Positions 58,579 through 64,000 of a DNA stretch of 64,000 nucleotides are shown here, one piece after another. Position numbers and translations under genes: made by a program. The stretch is from Leuconostoc lactis (GTDB taxonomy: Bacteria > Bacillota > Bacilli > Lactobacillales > Lactobacillaceae). Location: positions 186,001 through 250,000 of the forward strand of contig NZ_CP042420.1 in assembly GCF_007954625.1 (NCBI RefSeq), in the 5' to 3' direction. How positions within the stretch are numbered: the first letter of the stretch is position 1; every line of letters starts with the position of its first letter. The notes beneath the pieces are model-generated. The model made no database searches and was not told where the DNA came from. It was given only the letters and a program-made list of their open reading frames with translations.

Positions 58579-59284
58579 GTACCTCATTTTCTTCATGCAC
58601 GTGCGCTTCATGCATATGCGTCATTTGTTTCGTCAAGGCTTGCAAGGCTACTTTATCGCCCTGCGTCACCCGCCCATTTTCAAACAACAGATAGCCATCA
58701 GCAAATTGTGAAATCAACTTCAATTCATGCGTAATAAATAGAATGGTCAATTGCTGCTCTTTTTGTAACTGTTGCACGGTTTTAAGCAATTGTACCTTGT
58801 GTTCGTGATCCAAACTCGCAGTTGACTCATCAAGGATTAATAAATCAGGTTGTTGCACTAAAGCTTGCGCCACAAAGGCACGTTGCTTTTGACCACCGGA
58901 AACCAACCCCAACCGTTGGTCAGCAATTGCCAACAAATCCATCCGTGACAGCGCTGCCTGAATGGCTTGTTTTTCTTGGGTATTCCACCACAAACGCCAG
59001 CCACGATTAAAGGTCAAACCAACAAATTCGGAAATTTGCAAGGGATAGTCACGGGTAATATCTCGAAACTGTGGCACAAAGCCAATCCGCTTCGCTTGTC
59101 GTGATAATTGCCCAACAGTTTGGACATTTTGACCAATGAGCGCTTTCACAAAACTTGTCTTGCCCGCACCATTTTCACCCAAAATCGCCAAAAAACGGCC
59201 TGTCGGAATGTCGATATTTGCGTCTGAAAAAATAACTTTTTCACCATAACGCACGCCAAAATCTTTTGTTTCAATGATGCCCAT
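58562..59284 (-). CDS. znuC: Zinc/manganese ABC transporter ATPase
   Basis: 240 residues. Walker A GENGAGKTSF, Q-loop FVPQFRDI, signature LVSGGQKQRAFVAQAL, Walker B LLILDESTASLD and H-loop FITHEL. The C-terminal tail MTHMHEAHVHEENEVHD is rich in His and Glu and may bind metal. ATG 59284 overlaps the stop of the binding-protein gene (TAATG), and GGTGGA precedes it. Member of the znuA-znuC-znuB operon. Confidence 0.94.
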   Translation of the reverse strand: MGIIETKDFGVRYGEKVIFSDANIDIPTGRFLAILGENGAGKTSFVKALIGQNVQTVGQLSRQAKRIGFVPQFRDITRDYPLQISEFVGLTFNRGWRLWWNTQEKQAIQAALSRMDLLAIADQRLGLVSGGQKQRAFVAQALVQQPDLLILDESTASLDHEHKVQLLKTVQQLQKEQQLTILFITHELKLISQFADGYLLFENGRVTQGDKVALQALTKQMTHMHEAHVHEENEVHDVQL

Positions 59285-60138
59285 TATTTTCCACCCTCTA
59301 CTGGTTTTAGTGCTGCTTGTAATTGATTCACAAAATTCAGTTGCCAATCCCACACTTTTTCACCCGCTGGCAAAACTTGATTAAAAGTGATAATTGGTAC
59401 CTGATATTGCGTCGCCAACTGCATCACCCGCTGATCATGGTCGGATTGATCTTGACTGGCGGTCAACACAAAGCGAATGGTGTGGTCCTGCATTTTTTTA
59501 GCTAACGTATCAAAATCAGCAGCCGTGGCAGATGCTAAATCTTGCTGTACTGGCTGATAACCAAGTTGGGTCATAAAGACCTGCTGTGCGTGATTTGTGG
59601 CTAAATACTGAACATTTTTTTCAGCCTGTAAACGCGCAATCCCATCGGCTAACGGTTGTGTTTGTGCCAATAACTGCTGACTTTGTCGAATATAAAAATC
59701 CCGATTTTGTGGATCCAAATCACTTAAAAGATCCGACAGGCGGGAAATTGTTTGCAAAATCACTTGGGGACTCAACCAGTAATTGTTAGCATCTGGTCCT
59801 TGAAAACTATCACTAGCGACTAAAATTTTAGAACGTAAATGTAATTTCTGCCGTTGTGTGAGTAGCGGGCTAGCATGATTATCGGTCAAGACAACTTCTG
59901 TACCCTTAAATTGTTTTAGTTGTTGCGGTGTCGCCAACTTACCGTCTAAAACGGTGACACGACCATCATCTGCGACAATCGCTTTAGCCAGCTGTTGGTA
60001 GGCAATCCGATCGGTAGCAATCTGAACTGGGCTATGTTTTGGTCCTGATGACGGTACCGTCATTTTTAAAATTATTAAACAGATCCCTAATGGAATCAAC
60101 AGGAAGGTCAAAATGGCATAAAATGCTTGTTTGTTCAT
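59284..60138 (-). CDS. znuA: Metal ABC transporter substrate-binding protein (ZnuA/TroA fold), divergent
   Basis: 284 residues with an N-terminal signal-anchor but no lipobox cysteine at the usual place. The TroA-fold order is present: IATDRIAYQQLAKAIVAD, ANNYWLSPQVILQTISRL, VQYLATNHAQQVFMTQLGYQ and VPIITFNQVLPAG. The usual DPHIW(L)xP metal histidine is replaced (NNYWLSP), and there is no His-rich loop, so only the His in ATNHAQ is an obvious ligand. Metal affinity or specificity may be unusual. The ribosome site is weak (GATGAG). First gene of the operon, right after the veg terminator. Confidence 0.8.
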   Translation of the reverse strand: MNKQAFYAILTFLLIPLGICLIILKMTVPSSGPKHSPVQIATDRIAYQQLAKAIVADDGRVTVLDGKLATPQQLKQFKGTEVVLTDNHASPLLTQRQKLHLRSKILVASDSFQGPDANNYWLSPQVILQTISRLSDLLSDLDPQNRDFYIRQSQQLLAQTQPLADGIARLQAEKNVQYLATNHAQQVFMTQLGYQPVQQDLASATAADFDTLAKKMQDHTIRFVLTASQDQSDHDQRVMQLATQYQVPIITFNQVLPAGEKVWDWQLNFVNQLQAALKPVEGGK

Positions 60139-60160
60139 CGTAATATTTTCTCATCACTAC

Positions 60161-60179
60161 AAAAAAAGCCCATACGGGC
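60161..60179 (-). terminator. Terminator of veg
   Basis: GCCCGTATGGGC with T7 on the minus strand; short but clear, between veg and znuA. Confidence 0.7.
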
Positions 60180-60186
60180 ATTTTGT

Positions 60187-60420
60187 TTAATCGGCAAATG
60201 TAATGTTAATGTTATTGGTTAAGATGTCGGTATAACTATAGGATGCACGTTCAAAATTCGCATCCTCATCTAATTCCACGATAAACAGTGATGGAAAAGT
60301 CGACCGTAATACACCACTACGTTCAGTGATTTTCTTACGGCCAGCTTGAGCCACAACCGTCACTTCTTCTCCGACATGGGCATCAAGCTCAGTTTTGATG
60401 TCTTGTAAACTACTTGGCAT
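60187..60420 (-). CDS. veg: Veg family protein
   Basis: 77 residues. LQDIKTELDAHVGEEVTVVAQAGRKKITERSGVLRSTFPSLFIVELDE is the conserved Veg sequence (DUF1021), an SH3-like fold. Veg in Bacillus stimulates biofilm matrix genes, mechanism unsettled. AAAGGTGG lies before the ATG. It sits downstream of ksgA in the same direction, the order seen in Bacillus and lactobacilli. Confidence 0.95.
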   Translation of the reverse strand: MPSSLQDIKTELDAHVGEEVTVVAQAGRKKITERSGVLRSTFPSLFIVELDEDANFERASYSYTDILTNNINITFAD

Positions 60421-60524
60421 TTTTATACCACCTTTCGTGAAAAACTTAACTCATTTTAGCACAAAACACGCGCAATTGCAAATTATACTGTATATTACAT
60501 GGTAATAATCGAAAAAATATACGT

Positions 60525-61412
60525 TTATTGGGTTAACCCAACGGCGCGCAAAGCCAAATACAACTGCGTAAATTGGGTCAAATCAAGTCGTTCTGCACGA
60601 ATAGATGGCGCAATATCAGTTGCTGCAAGGGCCGCTGTTATTTTTTCTTTTGTTTCAGCGTCTTTCCCGTAAGTTTGGATCATATTGTTCCACAGGCTCT
60701 TACGACGGTGTGAGAAGCTTCCTTTGATGACACCGAAAAGCCGTTCGGGCTGATCGACGACGATTTCTGGTGTATGTGGTGTGAGCTTCACAACGGCTGA
60801 ATCGACATTTGGTGATGGGTTAAATGATGTTGCCGGTACATTAATAGCTAGTGTTGCTTGGGCAAAATAAGCGACCGTCAAAGTCAACACACCATATGCT
60901 TTTGTCCCAACCGCTGCATTTAAGCGATCAGCGACTTCGCGTTGCATCATCACGACAATATTATCCCACGCAATATTAGACCGCAGTAACTGCATCAAAA
61001 TTGGTGTGGTGATGTAATAAGGCAAGTTGGCGACAACTTTCACCCGCGCCCCGACACCAAATTCAGTCGCAATCATTTGTGCAAGATCGACTTTTAAAAT
61101 ATCTTGTTCGACGACTGTCACATTATCATAGGGTTGCAACGTTTCCGCTAATACCGCCACCATTTGTGGGTCAATTTCAAACGCCAAAACGCGTTTGGCA
61201 CGACGAGCAAGTTGTTCTGTCAATGCCCCAATTCCTGGGCCGATTTCAATCACATAATCATCTGCTGTAATTTCAGCAGTATCAACGATACCATGTAATA
61301 CCGATAAATCCGTTAAAAAATTCTGTCCAAACTTTTTCTTAGCGTGTAGCCCATATTGTGTCAAAATCGCTTGGGTACGGGTTGGGTTTGCAATATCAAT
61401 TGTCTCTGCCAT
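60525..61412 (-). CDS. ksgA: 16S rRNA dimethyladenosine transferase
   Basis: 295 residues. HAKKKFGQNFLTD (N-terminal motif), VIEIGPGIGALTEQLA (SAM site), VVANLPYYITTPILMQLL (NLPY catalytic motif IV) and SFNPSPNVDSAVVKL. It dimethylates A1518 and A1519 of 16S rRNA in late 30S assembly; loss gives kasugamycin resistance. ATG 61412 has AAAGGA ten bases upstream and overlaps the end of rnmV by 17 bases. Third gene of tatD-rnmV-ksgA. Confidence 0.97.
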   Translation of the reverse strand: MAETIDIANPTRTQAILTQYGLHAKKKFGQNFLTDLSVLHGIVDTAEITADDYVIEIGPGIGALTEQLARRAKRVLAFEIDPQMVAVLAETLQPYDNVTVVEQDILKVDLAQMIATEFGVGARVKVVANLPYYITTPILMQLLRSNIAWDNIVVMMQREVADRLNAAVGTKAYGVLTLTVAYFAQATLAINVPATSFNPSPNVDSAVVKLTPHTPEIVVDQPERLFGVIKGSFSHRRKSLWNNMIQTYGKDAETKEKITAALAATDIAPSIRAERLDLTQFTQLYLALRAVGLTQ

Positions 61413-61977
61413 GTTCTTGTGTCCTTTGTAGTGCTGCGCGTATTTGGTCTTGTGTAATGCCAAATTGATGCAAGCGTTTCATGAGTTGTTTACCGTTAGT
61501 ATAGCCAATATGCAGGGCCTCACCAAGTATTTGCCGCTGTAACCGTGCCTGCGGACCGCTTAATAAACCGTGTTGTAACAGAAAATGTTGATCCACATCA
61601 CTGGTTTGCGCCACTTTCGGTGTCATCACTTGTGCCAAAACGGCACGTAACACTGCCGGTTCGGCATGTTCGACCCCAAGCGACTTATGCGGATTATCTT
61701 TCGCAGCTCGAGCTGCAGCTTGTGTAATATAAGCCTGCTTAGCGTCAGGGACATGTGCCGACATGATTTGTCGAATTCGTTGCCCATTATAATCCGGATC
61801 GGTCAAAATAATGACACCACGGGTTTTAGCAGCGTGTTTAGCACGCATGATGGCGTCGGGTGTCACGGCACTGCCACCAGTTTCAATGGTGTCAGCAATC
61901 ACTGCCCGAGCCAAATTTTGTGTATCGGACCGCCCCTCAACCACAATCATTTCATTGATTTTTGGTTTGTCAGTCAT
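61396..61977 (-). CDS. rnmV: Ribonuclease M5
   Basis: 193 residues. A Toprim domain (INEMIVVEGRSDTQNLARAV with the Glu, VIILTDPDYNGQRIRQI with the DxD) and the RNase M5 C-terminal region KSLGVEHAEPAVLRAVL. It matures 5S rRNA. The ATG starts within the last codons of tatD and has no ribosome site, so it depends on translational coupling. ksgA overlaps its end. Confidence 0.95.
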   Translation of the reverse strand: MTDKPKINEMIVVEGRSDTQNLARAVIADTIETGGSAVTPDAIMRAKHAAKTRGVIILTDPDYNGQRIRQIMSAHVPDAKQAYITQAAARAAKDNPHKSLGVEHAEPAVLRAVLAQVMTPKVAQTSDVDQHFLLQHGLLSGPQARLQRQILGEALHIGYTNGKQLMKRLHQFGITQDQIRAALQRTQEHGRDN

Positions 61978-62767
61978 GATTTAAAAAAAGACGATGCGCA
62001 TTGGTACGCGTAATTTCGGTCAATTCTTTAGGCGTCATATCAAGCGTTTCCGCTAATGAATCCAAGACATACTTCACGAAAGCAGGTTCGTTATCCTTAC
62101 CTCGGAATGGGGTTGGCGCCAAATAAGGCGCATCTGTTTCAACAAGCAATCGTTCAAGCGGTACCGCTTTGGCCGCTTCGCGCACTTCTTCCGCTTTTTT
62201 AAAGGTCACAACACCACTAAATGAGATATGCATCCCCAAGTCAACAAACGCCAAAGCTTGTTCAGGCGTGCCAGAAAAACTATGCATCACACCTTTTGTC
62301 ACGCCGCTAGCCTTCAACATGGCATACACGTCATCAAACGCATCACGGTTGTGGATAATAACAGGTAAATCATACTTTTTTGCCAAGGCAAGGTGCGTTT
62401 CAAATGCTTGCTTTTGGACATCGTGGGGTGCCGTTTCCCAATAATAGTCTAGGCCAGTTTCCCCAACACCAACCACCTTGTCTGCTTGCAATTGCGCTTC
62501 AAGCGTTTGGGCTGCTGCTGCATCAAAATCAACCGTATCTTCCGGTTGGAAACCTAATACAGCATAAATATTATCATGGGCTTGTGCAATTTCTAAGGCA
62601 CGCGCGTTGCCCACTGCATCATAACCCACAATGTTCATTTCCATGACCCGGAATTCGTTGGCGCGGCCAATATAAGCTGGCACATCGTGAAACAACTTAT
62701 CGTCATTGAGATGCGTATGTGTATCGTAACTGTCAGCCGGCGTTTTGGTTAAATCATAAATTGCCAT
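61970..62767 (-). CDS. tatD: TatD-family metal-dependent hydrolase (DNase)
   Basis: 265 residues, TIM-barrel amidohydrolase fold. Metal ligands are visible in DTHTHLND, VGVGETGLDYYW, VIIHNRDA, MHSFSG and LLVETDAPYLAP. TatD/YcfH proteins are 3'-5' exonucleases acting in DNA repair and RNA turnover. It starts tatD-rnmV-ksgA. The ATG has no adjacent ribosome site; GGAGG lies 39 bases upstream before two hairpins, and an in-frame TAA excludes an upstream start. Confidence 0.95.
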   Translation of the reverse strand: MAIYDLTKTPADSYDTHTHLNDDKLFHDVPAYIGRANEFRVMEMNIVGYDAVGNARALEIAQAHDNIYAVLGFQPEDTVDFDAAAAQTLEAQLQADKVVGVGETGLDYYWETAPHDVQKQAFETHLALAKKYDLPVIIHNRDAFDDVYAMLKASGVTKGVMHSFSGTPEQALAFVDLGMHISFSGVVTFKKAEEVREAAKAVPLERLLVETDAPYLAPTPFRGKDNEPAFVKYVLDSLAETLDMTPKELTEITRTNAHRLFLNHD

Positions 62768-62801
62768 TTTTTATTTGGACATCGTCCTGAAAGGATAACA
62801 T
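62754..62801 (-). CDS. Possible 15-residue leader peptide overlapping tatD
   Basis: ATG at 62801 sits five bases after GGAGG and encodes MLSFQDDVQIKNGNL, ending 12 bases inside tatD. It is the only frame properly spaced to that ribosome site, but its start codon lies in a hairpin. Either this is translated and tatD is reached by reinitiation, or the hairpin folds and tatD is read directly. Confidence 0.3.
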   Translation of the reverse strand: MLSFQDDVQIKNGNL

Positions 62802-62811
62802 CCTTTCCTCC
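62768..62811 (-). promoter_or_regulatory. Displaced ribosome site, hairpins and overlapping leader ORF before tatD
   Basis: GGAGG (62811-62807) is followed at once by AAAGGAT-gtt-ATCCTTT (62806-62790), then GGAC-gat-GTCC (62787-62777) and nine bases to the ATG. Linear distance 39 nt, 11 without the hairpins. Alternatively the site serves a 15-codon frame (ATG 62801, ending 62754) whose stop lies inside tatD codon 5, which would couple the two. Confidence 0.55.
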
Positions 62812-62856
62812 ATTCTTTTGTCGTCTCGTCATCATGACCCAATAATTGTTTTTAAG

Positions 62857-62880
62857 AAAAAAAGCCGCCAAGCGACTTTT
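62857..62880 (-). terminator. Terminator of asp23-nusB
   Basis: Minus-strand AAAAGTCGC pairs with GCGGCTTTT (one G-U) and a T7 run, just after the nusB stop. Confidence 0.75.
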
Positions 62881-62886
62881 AACGAT

Positions 62887-63303
62887 CTAATCGACCTTGG
62901 GTGTATCAGTTGGCGCAAAATGCTTTAACAGCCCGTTAACAAACTTACGGTCATCTTCGTCAGCAAATGTTTTAGCCAAAATTAACGCTTCATCAATCGC
63001 TACCTTATAGGGTACCAGTTGATTGTTTAATTCATAAATGGCCAAGCGCAAAATCACAAGATCAGCTTTATTAATGCGATTAATTGCCCAACCGGTAGCC
63101 AAATGTGCCGTAATATGCGCATCAAGATCGGCTTTTGAACCCAAGACACCGTTAACAAGGCGTGGTAAATAATCATCGTAGTCCTTACCATCTAAAACGA
63201 TCTCGTAAAGACTGTCAATGCTATTACTCGTAGGATCTTTTTCAAGGGCAAACAGCACCTGAAAAGCTGCTTGACGTGACTCATGTCGTGATAAATTCGC
63301 CAT
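62887..63303 (-). CDS. nusB: Transcription antitermination factor NusB
   Basis: 138 residues, all-helical. SRHESRQAAFQVLFALEK at the start, NKADLVILRLAIYEL and PYKVAIDEALILAKTFADEDDRKFVNGLL are the NusB signature. With NusE (S10) it binds boxA in rRNA leaders. The ATG overlaps the asp23 stop (TAATG), with GAGGTGG upstream; efp-asp23-nusB is the usual order in Lactobacillales. Confidence 0.97.
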   Translation of the reverse strand: MANLSRHESRQAAFQVLFALEKDPTSNSIDSLYEIVLDGKDYDDYLPRLVNGVLGSKADLDAHITAHLATGWAINRINKADLVILRLAIYELNNQLVPYKVAIDEALILAKTFADEDDRKFVNGLLKHFAPTDTPKVD

Positions 63304-63764
63304 TAATCGGCCACCTCAGTTGTTTCTGTTTCACCAAATAGATTATCTGGATCAAATTGATTGGATACTTTTTCTGGGACAATCCCACTCACGTGGACAT
63401 TCGTTTGCACAACGTTTAAGTCTGTCATTGATGTGATTTGAGATTGAATGGCATTTTGAATGTCAAGCGCAACCTTCGGCACAGCCACACCATATTGCAA
63501 AAACACATAGGCATCGATCATCAAACCGTCTTCAGTTTGTGTTAATTCAACACCCTTACCACGTGCATTTGAACCAAAGGCGTTCGTAAAGTGATCTGAC
63601 AACTTACCACGCATTGAATAAACACCTGGCACTTCTTGCGTTGCAATTTGTGCAATCACTTCAATGACTTCTGGCGTCACTTGTGTTGTCCCCGCAACAG
63701 TATGTTGCGTTGCTAAAATAATATTCTTTGTAGCTTGCTTGCTACGCTTAATTTCTCTGGCCAT
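63303..63764 (-). CDS. asp23: Asp23/Gls24-family envelope stress protein
   Basis: 153 residues. TPEVIEVIAQIATQEVPGVYSMRGKLSDHFTNAFGSNARGKGVEL and DAYVFLQYGVAVPKVALDIQNAIQSQI are the Asp23 (DUF322, YqhY-like) pattern. The position between efp and nusB identifies the YqhY branch, which in Bacillus affects fatty-acid synthesis (acetyl-CoA carboxylase). GAGG lies eight bases before the ATG. Soluble, no membrane segment. Confidence 0.93.
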   Translation of the reverse strand: MAREIKRSKQATKNIILATQHTVAGTTQVTPEVIEVIAQIATQEVPGVYSMRGKLSDHFTNAFGSNARGKGVELTQTEDGLMIDAYVFLQYGVAVPKVALDIQNAIQSQITSMTDLNVVQTNVHVSGIVPEKVSNQFDPDNLFGETETTEVAD

Positions 63765-63795
63765 GATGTCATCCTCGAAAATATTTTTTAAAATA

Positions 63796-63820
63796 AAAAG
63801 TTCCCCTAGGGAACTTTTTA
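63796..63820. terminator. Terminator between efp and asp23
   Basis: AAAAAGTTCCC and GGGAACTTTTT with a CTA-type loop; an attenuating terminator after efp. Confidence 0.8.
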
Positions 63821-63912
63821 TCTGTGTTCCCTACAACACGCAGCCACTGGATAACATGACAACAATTGTGCCGTGTTAGCACCGTCAGCTTGTGTTAGTT
63901 CACACTTTGTAA

Positions 63913-64000
63913 TTAGGCACGGCCCTTATATGAACCGTCTTCAGTATTAACAATGATTGTTTCACCTTCGTTAATAAAGTCAGGCACAGTAATTGTTGCC
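63913..64000 (-). CDS. efp: Elongation factor P, C-terminal end (truncated by window edge)
   Basis: The last 28 residues are visible: ATITVPDFINEGETIIVNTEDG then SYKGRA and stop. The VPxFIxEGxxIxVxTxxGxYxxR motif is the conserved C-terminal EF-P domain III signature. EF-P relieves ribosome stalling at polyproline. It heads the efp-asp23-nusB neighbourhood. Confidence 0.95.
   Translation of the reverse strand, partial: ATITVPDFINEGETIIVNTEDGSYKGRA

Overview
The window is chromosomal DNA of a Gram-positive lactic acid bacterium of the Lactobacillaceae, most like a heterofermentative Weissella/Leuconostoc-type organism. The pointers are the LacS-LacZ-Gal(Leloir) gene set, cre boxes, the EF-P/Asp23/NusB and GatCAB neighbourhoods, BusR/BusA osmoregulation, AlsS, the Firmicutes form of GalT, and strong AGGAGG-type ribosome sites. 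Genus is inference; no rRNA lies in the window. By eye the base composition is moderate (roughly mid-40s percent GC).

Layout. (1) 1-3.3 kb: the start of a sortase-anchored pilus operon on the minus strand, with a VWA-type tip adhesin broken by a one-base slip in a C5 tract, followed by an overlapping pilin gene. Upstream lie a roughly 150-bp segment bounded by inverted sites and a Hin-type serine recombinase, a candidate phase switch. (2) 4-16.3 kb: a galactoside island, aga-galK-galT-galM-lacZ on the minus strand, a LacI-type regulator, and lacS divergent to it; TTTTAnTAAAA operators and cre boxes sit on both promoters. (3) 16.3-24.6 kb: accessory genes, including a Gdx/SugE exporter, acetyltransferases, a bacteriocin-type ABC pair behind a 16-codon remnant-like ORF, CsbD, a frameshifted secreted nuclease, small membrane proteins and a tRNA-Glu(CTC). 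(4) 24.9-34 kb: a NatAB-like exporter, the BusR/BusAA/BusAB betaine system, bioY-CHY-birA, and folD. (5) 34-50 kb: comEB, thyA, a SpeG-like acetyltransferase, alsS with an adjacent candidate CcpA-controlled sRNA, obg, uvrC, pyrG (with a GGGC attenuator), rlmCD, dgkB, gatCAB, rpsO and rpsT. (6) 50-64 kb: holA-comEC-comEA, a 237-nt structured RNA locus, glmU, purR, a znuABC-like system, veg, ksgA-rnmV-tatD, nusB, asp23 and the end of efp.

Three patterns stand out. First, the recombinase and inverted sites ahead of the pilus operon. Second, at least seven housekeeping genes (thyA, alsS, obg, dgkB, gatB, purR, tatD) have their Shine-Dalgarno 33-84 nt upstream of the start codon with a stable hairpin in between. 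If the hairpin is skipped, the spacing falls to about 6-18 nt for most of them; in four cases an in-frame stop rules out a start nearer the ribosome site. Third, three genes (birA, uvrC, the 86-codon ORF at 54640) have an extended -10 box ending exactly 6 nt before the ATG and no ribosome site, as expected for leaderless mRNAs. Two candidate non-coding RNAs (36462-36545 and 54310-54546) have their own promoter and terminator.
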